A stretch of DNA of 64,000 bases from an uncultured Oscillospiraceae bacterium (lineage in GTDB: Bacteria > Bacillota > Clostridia > Oscillospirales > Oscillospiraceae). Positions 9,270-17,934 of the stretch are shown here, piece by piece. Under the pieces are notes generated by a model. That model had not been told where the DNA came from. It did not search any database and saw nothing but the letters and a program-made list of their open reading frames with translations. The stretch lies in contig CATZRD010000004.1 of NCBI GenBank assembly GCA_958423465.1, forward strand, positions 1 to 64,000, in the 5' to 3' direction. Positions within the stretch are counted from its first letter, which is position 1, and each line of letters begins with the position of its first letter. Position numbers and translations under genes: made by a program.

Positions 9270-11540
9270 TCATACCTCCAGACTGACGGCGGGCGCGTCC
9301 CCGCCAGCGATGTTTACCGTCCCGTGTCCCGCTGCCACCGCCAGCAGCCGTCCCCGGTATGAGGTAAAGGTGTCGCCGTCGTACCGCTCATCTGTTTTGC
9401 ACAGGGCGCTGCCCAGCCCCAGGAGTTTCGCCCCGCCCTCCGCTTTCACGGCGACGGGCCGCTCGATGTACGGGAGCAGTTCGCCCTTTTCATCCGTAAA
9501 CTCCATGGGGAGATAGGTCAGCTCCCGGTACCGCTCCGGCCTGACCGTCAGCCGGATCTCCCTGCCGCCGGTCCGCAGGCTGTGCCGGGAAATCTCCCGG
9601 CCATTTTCGTCCAGGGCCACGGCGGTGAGAACGCCGGGGGCGTAGGGGGTCCTGAACATCGCCTTATACCTCTTCACCGGCTTTGTTTCGAGCGTCTTGC
9701 CGTTCAGCTCCAGCCGGACGGAGGAGGCGTCGGCGTAGATCTCCACCACCGCCTTTGTCCCCTCATAACCGTGCCAGGTCCAGCTGTCGATGGCGTTGGT
9801 GAACTGCCAGGCACCGGTGGAGGGCTTTTCCTGGGCGTGGTTCAGAGGGCGGACGGCGAGGAAAGGCTCCTTCCGCAGGCCCCAGACCACCTGCATGAAG
9901 TACATGGCCGCCAGGGGCTTGCCGGTACTGTCGATCATGCCCTGCCCCGCCAGGAGGGGCAGACCTTTGTAGGAGTGGTAGGTCCAGTCCCCGATGCAGG
10001 CTTCCCCCAGGTAATCCCAGGCGGACCACACGAAGTCCCCCAGCACCTGGGGGTACTTCTTCACCCGCTCCCAGTTGTAGGGCAGGTCGGCGGCCATGGT
10101 CTCGCTGCCCACCATCAATCGGTTTGGATACTTTTTAACGTCCTCGTCGTACCGGGAGGCGGCGTAGTTCAGCCCCAGCACGTCCAGCCCGTCGGCGGCG
10201 CCTTTGCAGGCCCGGTCGCCCTTTTTCCCGGCGGACATATAGAACATGAGCCCGCCCAGCTTGCCTGCCATGGCGTTGAAGAAGGCGGAACCGGTCTTTT
10301 TTTCTTTGTAGCCGCCTTTCCGGGGCAGGGGTTCCGGTTTATATTCCCCCTTGTCCCTGTATACGCCGATGCCCATGCGGGCATAGACATTGAGCAGCAC
10401 GTTCACCCCCGCCGTCACCGGACGGGTATCGTCCAGGCTGTGGATATAGTCGGTCAGCATTTTGCACACCTTTGCGCCTTTGTCTGTGGCGGTCTCGGAG
10501 ACCTCGTTGCCGTGGGAGTACAGAATCACGCAGGGGTGGTTGTAGGAGGCTTTCACCATGGCGGTCATGTCGTTTTTCCACTCCGCGTCGAACCACCGGG
10601 CGTAGTCGTGGTAGGTCTTGGGCACATACCAGCCGTCGAAGGCCTCGTTCATCACGTACATGCCCAGCTCGTCGCAGATGTCCAGCGTGATCTGAGACGC
10701 TGGGTTGTGGGCGATCCGCAGGGCGTTGAAGCCATTTGCTTTGAGAATGGAGATCCGCCGGTACTCCGCGTCGTAATACTCCCGGGCCCCCAGCACCCCG
10801 TGGTCGTGGTGGACGCAGCCTCCCCGGAGCAGCACCCGCTCTCCGTTCACCCGGAGGCCCCGTTTGGCGTCCCACTCCAGCAGCCGGATGCCGAACCGGA
10901 CGCGCTTCTCCCGGTCCCCCTTGCGGATCACACAGGTGTAGAGGTGGGGCGTCTCAGCGGTCCACAGCCTGGCGTTTGGAATCTCGATCTCACCGGGCGC
11001 GCCGGAGGCCACGGGCGTCTCCCCGTCGTAAATTTCCACAGTATCTGCGTCGGCGGCGACCCGGATCACGGCGGGGTCGTAGGACAGAGTGACGATCTTT
11101 GGCTCGTCCAGCTCGTCCATGAGCAGCGTCACCGGGCGGTAGATGCCCGAGCCGGAGTACCAGCGGCAGTTGGGCTCCAGAGAGTTGTCCACCTCCACCC
11201 GGAGGCGGTTCTCCCCGGTCTGAACGGCCCCGGAGATGTCCACGTCGAAGGCGGTGTAGCCGTACTTGTGGGCGCCTGCCTGCCGGCCATTCAGAGTAAT
11301 GACGCAGTTCTGGTAGACCCCCTCGAAGTGCAGGACCAGGCGCTTCCCCACGTCCCCGGCGTCCACCGTAAACGTCTTTTCATAGGTGTATTTGCCCCCG
11401 GGGAAGTAGCCGGAGTTGACCCCGTTCCGGCAGCCGCCGTCCCGCCGCTCTTCCAGCATGGCGTCGTGGGGCAGGCGGACGGCTCTCGGCAAACCTGCCT
11501 GAGAGGAAACGGTCCAGCCGTCATTAAAATCGACGATCAT
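9270..11540 (-). CDS. GH2 beta-galactosidase/glucuronidase-family enzyme
   Basis: A 756-aa family 2 glycoside hydrolase and the first gene of the operon. An N-terminal jelly-roll sugar-binding domain (PGGKYTYEKTF, then YSGSGIYRPV) leads into an immunoglobulin-like domain. The barrel follows, with NGFNALRIAHNPAS, the acid/base HGNEVSE and the probable nucleophile GSETMAAD. C-terminal beta domains follow. No signal peptide. AAAGGAGGG precedes the ATG. Its stop overlaps the possible ATG of the GH3 gene. Specificity could be beta-galactoside, beta-glucuronide, beta-mannoside or alpha-arabinoside. Confidence 0.9.
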   Translation of the reverse strand: MIVDFNDGWTVSSQAGLPRAVRLPHDAMLEERRDGGCRNGVNSGYFPGGKYTYEKTFTVDAGDVGKRLVLHFEGVYQNCVITLNGRQAGAHKYGYTAFDVDISGAVQTGENRLRVEVDNSLEPNCRWYSGSGIYRPVTLLMDELDEPKIVTLSYDPAVIRVAADADTVEIYDGETPVASGAPGEIEIPNARLWTAETPHLYTCVIRKGDREKRVRFGIRLLEWDAKRGLRVNGERVLLRGGCVHHDHGVLGAREYYDAEYRRISILKANGFNALRIAHNPASQITLDICDELGMYVMNEAFDGWYVPKTYHDYARWFDAEWKNDMTAMVKASYNHPCVILYSHGNEVSETATDKGAKVCKMLTDYIHSLDDTRPVTAGVNVLLNVYARMGIGVYRDKGEYKPEPLPRKGGYKEKKTGSAFFNAMAGKLGGLMFYMSAGKKGDRACKGAADGLDVLGLNYAASRYDEDVKKYPNRLMVGSETMAADLPYNWERVKKYPQVLGDFVWSAWDYLGEACIGDWTYHSYKGLPLLAGQGMIDSTGKPLAAMYFMQVVWGLRKEPFLAVRPLNHAQEKPSTGAWQFTNAIDSWTWHGYEGTKAVVEIYADASSVRLELNGKTLETKPVKRYKAMFRTPYAPGVLTAVALDENGREISRHSLRTGGREIRLTVRPERYRELTYLPMEFTDEKGELLPYIERPVAVKAEGGAKLLGLGSALCKTDERYDGDTFTSYRGRLLAVAAGHGTVNIAGGDAPAVSLEV

Positions 11541-11554
11541 TTCCCTCGCCCTCC

Positions 11555-11596
11555 TTTCACTTTTTGGTGAAAATGCCCTTTTACGCTATTGTAGCA
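11555..11596 (-). promoter_or_regulatory. Promoter and inverted repeat for the glycosidase operon
   Basis: On the minus strand TGCTACAAT (11596-11588) is an extended -10 without a convincing -35, as expected for an activator-dependent promoter. The inverted repeat TTTCAC-TTTTTG-GTGAAA (11555-11572) lies between it and the GH2 start. The divergent AraC regulator is the obvious candidate to act here. Confidence 0.5.
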
Positions 11597-11604
11597 AACC
11601 GCCG

Positions 11605-11633
11605 TTGCGCCGTCTTGCAAAATAGTCTATAAT
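11605..11633 (+). promoter_or_regulatory. Sigma-A promoter of the araC-type gene
   Basis: TTGCGC (11605-11610) and a consensus TATAAT (11628-11633) are separated by 17 bases, with AGGAGG and the ATG following about 20-38 bases later. Confidence 0.65.
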
Positions 11634-11670
11634 ATTACATATAAATATAAAGTTTAGGAGGATTGAAAAA

Positions 11671-12864
11671 ATGACGGACCCCGCCGCCTTCTGCCGCCAC
11701 TTTTACGCCGCTTTCTACCTGCCTGTGGCCCACTACTGCCAGGGGGCCTTTTCCTCCTCGGTGGGCTTCCCGGAGGACAGTCCGCTGTATCAGACCATGG
11801 CCCGCCCCATGTTTGACAGTCCCCAGACGCCCGCCGCCTGCTCCGCCGCGGACACCGGGCTGTACGGCCTGATTCGGGAGAAGGCGTCCGGGGACGCGTT
11901 CCTCATCGGTCCGGTCTACGGCGGCGGCGTCACCGACGAAATGCTCAGGGCCTATCTCAGCGGAAACGCCCTCCCCGCCTCCCGGGAGGGGGAGATCATG
12001 CAGTTTCTGTGCGCCATTCCGCCCTACAGCTACCACCGCTTTCTGAACGTCCTCCTGTTCCTCCACCTGCTCATCAACGGGGAGGAGCTCTCCGTCATCG
12101 ACCATTTCCGGGTGTCGGACCTGTCGCTGGAGCAGGAAATTGCCGCCCGCCACGCCCAGACGTCGTATCTGGCGCGGGACGAGCGGCAGCAGCACGGGAC
12201 CTATTCCTTTGAGCGGCAGATGCTTGCCTGCGTCCGGCAGGGCGATCCTCAGCGGATGCGGCGGTTTTTGCTGGACACCGTGACGCATACGCCGCTGGTG
12301 GAGGGGAAGCTGGCGGAATCGCCCCTCCGGCAGGCGAAGAATCTGTTCATCGGCACTGTAACGATGGTGGGGAAGGACGGGGCCATCCCCGGCGGGCTGG
12401 ACATCGAGCAGACCTATCAGCTCATCGACGCCTATATCCAGGAGTGCGAGCGGATGCAGAGCCTGGACGAGGTCAAGAGCCTCCAGTTCAATATGCTCAT
12501 GGACTTTACCGGCCGGGTGGCCGGCGCCCAAAGCCCGGAGGGCGTCTCGGGGGAGATCTTTTCCTGTATGCAGTACATCGGCGCCCATCTGAACGAGCGC
12601 GTCTCTATTCAGGATGTGGCGGACCATATCGGCAGGAGCCGGGCCTATACCGCCGCCAAATTCAAGCGGGAGACCGGAAAAACCATCGGGGCCTATCTGA
12701 CGCATTGCCGGGTCCAGGAGGCCAGGGCCCTCTTAAAGTATACCGATAAGCCCCTGGGCGAGATCAGCGATTATCTCTGCTTTTCCAGCCAGTCCCATTT
12801 TCAGAACGTATTCAAGGCCCAGACCGGCGTTACCCCGGCAAAATACCGCCGGGGAGGGGAATAG
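11671..12864 (+). CDS. AraC-family transcriptional regulator
   Basis: A 397-aa regulator. The C-terminal ~100 residues form the two helix-turn-helix AraC DNA-binding domain (SIQDVADHIGRSRAYTAAKFKRE, then SDYLCFSSQSHFQNVFK and a terminal TPAKYR). The N-terminal ~280 residues are a sensor region I cannot assign; its layout resembles YesN-like regulators without a receiver. AGGAGGATTGAAAAA precedes the ATG. Divergent transcription from the glycosidase operon suggests it activates that operon in response to an imported sugar. The last ten codons lie inside a 27-bp perfect inverted repeat. Confidence 0.9.
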   Translation: MTDPAAFCRHFYAAFYLPVAHYCQGAFSSSVGFPEDSPLYQTMARPMFDSPQTPAACSAADTGLYGLIREKASGDAFLIGPVYGGGVTDEMLRAYLSGNALPASREGEIMQFLCAIPPYSYHRFLNVLLFLHLLINGEELSVIDHFRVSDLSLEQEIAARHAQTSYLARDERQQHGTYSFERQMLACVRQGDPQRMRRFLLDTVTHTPLVEGKLAESPLRQAKNLFIGTVTMVGKDGAIPGGLDIEQTYQLIDAYIQECERMQSLDEVKSLQFNMLMDFTGRVAGAQSPEGVSGEIFSCMQYIGAHLNERVSIQDVADHIGRSRAYTAAKFKRETGKTIGAYLTHCRVQEARALLKYTDKPLGEISDYLCFSSQSHFQNVFKAQTGVTPAKYRRGGE

Positions 12865-12908
12865 GGGGCGCAGCCCCCCGGCCCCTCCCCGGCGGTATTT
12901 TGCCGGGG
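12833..12908. terminator. 27-bp perfect inverted repeat between convergent genes
   Basis: Bases 12833-12859 and 12882-12908 are perfect reverse complements. The 22-base centre contains a second small hairpin and the stop codon of the AraC gene. It lies between convergent genes and is best read as a bidirectional terminator, although neither side has a long T run. Confidence 0.75.
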
Positions 12909-12922
12909 CCTGCGCAGTCGGA

Positions 12923-13522
12923 TCAGTGGATGCTTTTTTGCCGGCGCTTGTTTTTGGAAAAGAACTCGTTCCATTCTGTTATCTGTCCGCCGTTTCGGAC
13001 GACGAACGCGCGCTTCGCGCAGTTCGCCAGATAGTGGTCGGAGTAGTCGTCGCTGTAGAAGTTGTCGATGGCCGCCGGATCGAACTGTTTCTTGAATTGG
13101 GCCAGCTTATGCTCATAGACGGCAAACTCTCCGCGGATCTTTCCGGTCCTGGGATCCATGTCGGTTGCGACCAGCCCGACGCCTCCCAGCCTTTTTGCGA
13201 TCGGCTCCATCAAAAAGCGGGGGGAACCGGTGGCAATCACATCGGTGGGCTGCTTGGCCTTCAGATACCAGTCCATCATGTACGTTTGGTGCGTGTCCCA
13301 GTAATCCTCCAGCGCCCGATCCAGATCGTCCACCTTGGGGAGAAAGCGGTACTCCGCCTCCCGGGTCCTTGTTTTGGAGCGCAGCTTCAGTTTATACAAA
13401 AGCTCGCAGACTTTGTAGTTGATCCAATACATGTACCAGCCCTTCCGCCTGAGCATGAAGGCAAAAAAATACTCCTCGCAGTCGCCGTCAAAGATGGTTT
13501 TGTCAAAGTCATACACATTCAT
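12923..13522 (-). CDS. HAD-superfamily (subclass IB) phosphatase
   Basis: A 199-aa haloacid-dehalogenase-type hydrolase related to phosphoserine phosphatase. The nucleophile motif is VYDFDKT (first Asp of DFDKT) at the N terminus; motif II is in VIATGSPR, and motif III/IV near DNFYSDDYSDHYL. It should remove phosphate from a small metabolite. The ATG at 13522 lies inside the 3' end of the PfkB gene (14-base overlap), so the two are co-translated. As the last gene of the ABC/PHP/PfkB operon it may dephosphorylate a pathway product or a toxic by-product; the substrate is unknown. Confidence 0.85.
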   Translation of the reverse strand: MNVYDFDKTIFDGDCEEYFFAFMLRRKGWYMYWINYKVCELLYKLKLRSKTRTREAEYRFLPKVDDLDRALEDYWDTHQTYMMDWYLKAKQPTDVIATGSPRFLMEPIAKRLGGVGLVATDMDPRTGKIRGEFAVYEHKLAQFKKQFDPAAIDNFYSDDYSDHYLANCAKRAFVVRNGGQITEWNEFFSKNKRRQKSIH

Positions 13523-14459
13523 GGGGGTTCTCCGCTTGCTTTGGATAGGGATTCTTGTCAGGCTCCAGTTTTTTCAGAGCCGCCGCCACGTCCGCCGCCG
13601 TGGGAATGGATGTGGAGGCGCCTGAAACGCCGACGGCCAGCGCCGCCGCCATGTTTGCCTGCCGCAGGCATTCCGACGGCGGCGATCCGCGCAGAATCCC
13701 GGCGAAAAAGTATCCCGTAAACGTATCGCCGGCGGCGGTGGTGTCCACCACACGGACCGGATACGCCGGTTGGCGGCGCCGCTCTTTTCCGTCCGCGTAA
13801 ACGGCGCCGTCGCCGCCCAGCGTCAGTACGATTTTGCTTTGGGGATAGCGGGAGAGCATCCGATCGCAGATCTCGTCCGGTACGCTGCTTCCGGCAAACT
13901 GAGCGCCCTCCAGCTCGTTGAGGATGAACCAGTCCACTTGCTGCAGGCTTTCGCATTGCAGCAGGCCGTCGCTGATGGGCGACGGGTTCAGCGCGACGGT
14001 CATTCCGCGCTCCTTCGCCTGCCGGATGAGCTCCCCCAGACAGGAGATCTCGTTCTGCAGCAGAAGGAAATCGCCGGCCGTAAAGTGCGACAGGGTATTT
14101 TGGACCATCTCCGATGAGATGGCCGCGTTGGCTCCTGGGTACACAAGGATGCTGTTCTCGCCGGAAGGATCCACCTGAATGACCGCGTGGCCGCTTGGAA
14201 CGTCAGGGTCGGTCAAAACATATGCGGTGTCAACGCCGGCGCGCCGCAGGTGGGCCGTCAGCATCGCCCCGTCCGTCCCGATCTTTCCCGCGTGGCAGAC
14301 CGGCAGCCCCGCCCGGGCCAGGGCGATGCTTTGATTGAGGCCCTTGCCGCCGCAGTGGTACTGCAATTGTGTAGAAGAAAGGGTCTCTCCCGGCCGGACC
14401 ATGTGGGGCACGGTGTAGACCCGGTCGATATTGAGAGAACCGAATACCAGTACACGCAT
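13509..14459 (-). CDS. PfkB-family carbohydrate kinase (ribokinase-like)
   Basis: A 316-aa kinase of the ribokinase/PfkB family. Substrate-binding motif HCGGKGLNQSIALARAG lies near residues 35-51 and the ATP/anion-hole motif DTTAAGDTFTGYF near 235-250, with the catalytic Asp in AAGD. It phosphorylates a sugar or nucleoside; the GGKGxNQ form is ribokinase-like, so ribose or a ribosyl compound is plausible. AAAAGGAGG precedes the ATG. It follows the PHP gene by 15 bases and overlaps the HAD gene. Confidence 0.92.
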   Translation of the reverse strand: MRVLVFGSLNIDRVYTVPHMVRPGETLSSTQLQYHCGGKGLNQSIALARAGLPVCHAGKIGTDGAMLTAHLRRAGVDTAYVLTDPDVPSGHAVIQVDPSGENSILVYPGANAAISSEMVQNTLSHFTAGDFLLLQNEISCLGELIRQAKERGMTVALNPSPISDGLLQCESLQQVDWFILNELEGAQFAGSSVPDEICDRMLSRYPQSKIVLTLGGDGAVYADGKERRRQPAYPVRVVDTTAAGDTFTGYFFAGILRGSPPSECLRQANMAAALAVGVSGASTSIPTAADVAAALKKLEPDKNPYPKQAENPHECV

Positions 14460-14474
14460 ACTTGCCGCCTCCTT

Positions 14475-15449
14475 TTATGTAAGCCAGATGGGATTTGTAA
14501 ACGCCTTTCGTCCCTGGGCGTCATAGCACTCCGCCCGGACGTACTGCTCTTTTTCCGAATATTTGGTCTCCCCATAGAGGGGGCAGACCAGCTCCGTCAG
14601 CGTCTCGCCTGGCTCCGCCCACTTGACGCGGATCTGGCGCTGGTGCCCGTTCAGGAAAATGCGGGACACCGGCGAACAGATAAAATGGACCATGTTGTCT
14701 TCCACATAGAAGTCCCTGATCTCCGGCCCGGAAGTACCGTAAAAGCTCCCGGCGGCAAAGGCCTCCATCAGGCCGTCCTGAGTAAAGGATTTTGCCTTGA
14801 CCATGATGTACCCGCCGAAGGAGTCGTTGCCGCCGGAGTCGTAGGGATAGAAGTTGTGCGCGTCATCCACGGCGGTTCCCCACAGGCGCATACCGCTGCG
14901 CAGAACGGCGTCCCAGGTGCTGAAGGCCTCCCCCACGTTCTCCAGGACCTTGGAGCAGTAGTTGAACACCTCCAGCCCGCACAGACGCTTCAGCGGAAGG
15001 ATCTGGTCGTACTCCACCTTGGACCAGTAGGGGTGGTTGATGATGACCTGATTGCCCCGGTAATAGGCGTCGTCGATGAGGCTTTGCAGATACTCGTAGG
15101 AGTCGAAGGGGCGCAGGTCCAGCCTCTGGTCGTGTACGTAGGGGGGCAGGGTGGCCTGGGCGCGCTGCTCCTTCGTGCCGGGAATCACCAAAAAGTGGTA
15201 GTCCCGAATTTCGTGGATGTCCGGCGGCGCGTTGATCTCCATGCCGGGCAGCAGCAGGAATTGGTTTGTGTCGAAGCCGGTAAAGTGGGTATAGATGTTG
15301 TGCTCGGTGAGCATCAAAAAGTGGTAGCCCCGCTCCCGATAGGCCTCAATGACCTTTTCCGGGGCGATGCGGCCGTCGGAGCGGGTGGAGTGGCAGTGGA
15401 TATTTCCTTTATAAAACGATCCTTCCCGAAATAAAGTTGTCTTGATCAT
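14475..15449 (-). CDS. PHP-domain (CehA/McbA-like) metal-dependent hydrolase
   Basis: A 324-aa protein with a PHP metal-binding domain: GNIHCHSTRSDG (HxH) near residue 16 and LTEHN about 30 residues later, then NHPYW and DDAHNF further on. PHP proteins hydrolyse phosphoesters using two or three metal ions. The C-terminal ~80 residues look like a beta-rich accessory domain. I chose the ATG at 15449 because AAAGGA lies 7 bases upstream; an earlier ATG at 15488 would start within the upstream hairpin. Its operon partners suggest action on a phosphorylated or phosphodiester intermediate. Confidence 0.82.
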   Translation of the reverse strand: MIKTTLFREGSFYKGNIHCHSTRSDGRIAPEKVIEAYRERGYHFLMLTEHNIYTHFTGFDTNQFLLLPGMEINAPPDIHEIRDYHFLVIPGTKEQRAQATLPPYVHDQRLDLRPFDSYEYLQSLIDDAYYRGNQVIINHPYWSKVEYDQILPLKRLCGLEVFNYCSKVLENVGEAFSTWDAVLRSGMRLWGTAVDDAHNFYPYDSGGNDSFGGYIMVKAKSFTQDGLMEAFAAGSFYGTSGPEIRDFYVEDNMVHFICSPVSRIFLNGHQRQIRVKWAEPGETLTELVCPLYGETKYSEKEQYVRAECYDAQGRKAFTNPIWLT

Positions 15450-15464
15450 ACGGATCCTTTCGTT

Positions 15465-15504
15465 CCATCCGCTCAAAGGCGTTTTCACGCCTTTGAGCGG
15501 ATGG
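15465..15504 (-). repeat. 17-bp perfect hairpin between binding-protein and PHP genes
   Basis: Bases 15465-15481 and 15488-15504 are exact reverse complements with a 6-base loop. In the operon's direction no T run follows, so it is probably an mRNA processing or stability hairpin that protects the binding-protein message; on the plus strand it is followed by a T-rich stretch. It ends only a few bases before the PHP ribosome binding site. Confidence 0.7.
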
Positions 15505-15610
15505 TTTCTGTTTTTCTTTGATGGGCAGACCCGGCGATCTGTCCCTTCGGGGGCCGCGGCCTTCCGAATTCCGGCCGGCGGCGGAGACGGTCATCTCCCG
15601 GAGGAGGGGG

Positions 15611-16936
15611 TCACTCGTTCAGCATGGTCTGGGCCTGTTCCGCCACGCCGGCGATGGCCGCCGCCGCGTCGGTATCGGTATAGGCCATGCAGTAGGCCAG
15701 CTCGTCCGTCAGCGTGGTGTAGATGTTCTTCCACGCCTTGGTCAGAGGCCGGCGATGGGCGAACTCCATCTGATCGATGGCGTTGCGGAAGAAGGGATTT
15801 TCCTCCAGGAAGGCCTGCAGAGCGGGGGCCTCCACGCAGGAATAGGTCGTGGGCAGATAGCCGGAGACAACGGTGTACGCGGCGGCGTTTTCGTCAGAGG
15901 CCAGATAGGTCATAAACTTTGCCGCGGCCGCCTTCTGCTCCTCGGTGGCGCTGTCGAACATAACAATGTTTCCGCCGCCGGTGGCTACGCCGTTCCGGGC
16001 GTCTGGGTGGGGATGGATCTCCAGCTGATAGCCCGCGTCGTTCATCCACTCGTTATACATGGAATACACGCCGTTGGAGCCGATGTACATAGCCATCTTT
16101 CCCTCCAGAAACGCGGAGCCCAGGGTGGACCAAACGTTGTCCTGGTAGACATAGGGGTTGAAGATGATGCCCTCGTCAATATAGCCCTGCATATCGCTGA
16201 TGATGTCGCTGGCGATGCTGTTGTCATTGAGGATGATCTTCGAGTTGTCCTCGCTGATGATCTCTCCGCCGTTGGAGTAGAGGACGGATTCATAGATCCA
16301 CGCGTCCGTATCCCAGCAGACGCCGGCGCCGTATACGCCGTTCTCCTTGTCGGTGAGCTTGCGGGCGGTCTCAAAATATTCCTCCCAGGTGGTGGGGACC
16401 TCCGTGATGCCCGCCTGGTCGAACAGCGTACGGTTGATAAAGAGGTTGGGCATGGAGCGGTTAAAGGGCACCGCCCGCAGGACCCCGTCGTAATAGCCGG
16501 AGACCAGCAGTCCCTGCTGATAATTGGCGATGGTCTCGGGGGAGAGGTAGGCGCTGAGGTCGGCTGTCAGCGGATAGAACCGCCCCAGGAACGTCTCCTC
16601 AATGATGGCCATGGTGGGCAGCGTTTTGGAGGCCGCGGCGGCTTCCAGCCGTTCAACGATGGCGTCGTATCCGCCCTGGCCGACAATCGTCACCTTGATG
16701 TCTTGGTTTTCCGCCATGAATTTCTCCGCGGCGTCCGCCAGGAAAACGCCGGTATCGGAGTCGTCGGCAAATACATTCCAGAAAACGATCTCCACCGGAT
16801 CGGCCGCCGCCGGTTCCGAGGGGCTGCTTGCGCCGGGGTCGGGATTGGTGCCCGGCTGCTGGTCCGTGGGGGTCTTGCCCGCGCAGCCCGCCAGCAGCAG
16901 AGCGGCGGCAAGAAGCGCCAATAATGCCTTTTTCAT
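15611..16936 (-). CDS. Sugar ABC transporter substrate-binding lipoprotein (family 1)
   Basis: A 441-aa extracellular solute-binding protein. The signal peptide MKKALLALLAAALLLAGC ends in a lipobox (LAGC), so it is membrane-anchored on the outside. A Pro/Asp/Ser-rich linker follows, then the family 1 fold (EIVFWNVFADD, later VPTTWEEYFETARKL and FLEGKMAMYIGSNG). It captures the substrate for the two permeases and ATPase encoded just upstream. AAAGGATG precedes the ATG. The substrate is unknown; similarity is to the glycerol-phosphate/oligosaccharide class. Confidence 0.93.
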   Translation of the reverse strand: MKKALLALLAAALLLAGCAGKTPTDQQPGTNPDPGASSPSEPAAADPVEIVFWNVFADDSDTGVFLADAAEKFMAENQDIKVTIVGQGGYDAIVERLEAAAASKTLPTMAIIEETFLGRFYPLTADLSAYLSPETIANYQQGLLVSGYYDGVLRAVPFNRSMPNLFINRTLFDQAGITEVPTTWEEYFETARKLTDKENGVYGAGVCWDTDAWIYESVLYSNGGEIISEDNSKIILNDNSIASDIISDMQGYIDEGIIFNPYVYQDNVWSTLGSAFLEGKMAMYIGSNGVYSMYNEWMNDAGYQLEIHPHPDARNGVATGGGNIVMFDSATEEQKAAAAKFMTYLASDENAAAYTVVSGYLPTTYSCVEAPALQAFLEENPFFRNAIDQMEFAHRRPLTKAWKNIYTTLTDELAYCMAYTDTDAAAAIAGVAEQAQTMLNE

Positions 16937-17071
16937 GTCTTACATCCTTTCTCTCGTTTGATTGATAGTGCTCATTGTGAAGCAATGAGGAACAACAGCC
17001 GGACGGCTGTTCATTCAGAGGCGCGTATCCCCGATGGGCAAAAGGCGGCGCGCGTTCCAGCGGGGGCAAGG

Positions 17072-17917
17072 CTACTTGATGCCTCCATAGCAAAACATCT
17101 GCTTGATGTTCTTGTTTGCCAGGATATACAGGATAAACATGGGAAGAAACAGCATGAGATTGCCCGCCATGATGGTGTGCCACTCGTTGGCCGCGTTGCC
17201 CACCGGCATCAGGTTTTGAATGGCCAGCGGCAGGGTGCGGACCGTGTCGTTGGTGGTGAGGATCGAGGTCCAGAAATAGTCGTTCCACTTGTATACGAAG
17301 GTAAAAAGAACGGTCGTGATCACCGTCGGCTTTGCCATTGGCACCACGATCCGGCTCATGATCTGGATCTCCGAGCACTTATCCAGCCGGGCCGCGTCTA
17401 TGATCTCATCCGGCAGCGTCTTGAAGGTCTGCATCAGGAAAAAGATGGAGAACGCCGAGTATATGAATGGGACCACAAGGCCCTGGTAGGTGTCGATCCA
17501 TCCCAGCCGGCTCTCGATCAGGTAAATGGAGAGGAATATGATCTGGGCCGGAACGATCAGGTCGAACAGGACCAGCCCGTTCAGGAAGGCTTTCCCTCGA
17601 AACTGCTTTTTCGCGAAAGCGTACGCGCAGGGGATGCAGACCAGCATCTGTCCCACAATGGTCAGCGCGGAGACCACGATGGAATTTTTGAGGTAGTGGA
17701 CAAAATTCATCTTGTTCCAGGCGTCCGCGAAATTCTGCCACTGGGGATGCTCCGGAAACAGCCGGGGAGGCGACAGGTTTACCTCATACATGGTCTTGAG
17801 GGAGGTCGATACCATGTAGAACAGGGGAAAGATATACAGCGTCAGCAGCAGTATGATCAGCAGCCAGCTGAGAAAGCCGATCTGCTGCCTGCGGACGGCC
17901 CTGCGCTTTGTTTTCAT
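17072..17917 (-). CDS. Sugar ABC transporter permease (MalG/UgpE type)
   Basis: A 281-aa inner-membrane permease with about six membrane segments. The EAA loop that docks the ATPase is visible at EIIDAARLDKCSEIQIMSRI. The N-terminal arm is short, as in MalG-type subunits. It follows the other permease by 17 bases. A 135-base gap to the binding-protein gene contains a small hairpin (16994-17011). Confidence 0.93.
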   Translation of the reverse strand: MKTKRRAVRRQQIGFLSWLLIILLLTLYIFPLFYMVSTSLKTMYEVNLSPPRLFPEHPQWQNFADAWNKMNFVHYLKNSIVVSALTIVGQMLVCIPCAYAFAKKQFRGKAFLNGLVLFDLIVPAQIIFLSIYLIESRLGWIDTYQGLVVPFIYSAFSIFFLMQTFKTLPDEIIDAARLDKCSEIQIMSRIVVPMAKPTVITTVLFTFVYKWNDYFWTSILTTNDTVRTLPLAIQNLMPVGNAANEWHTIMAGNLMLFLPMFILYILANKNIKQMFCYGGIK

Positions 17918-17934
17918 AGTGTCACCCCCTATGC

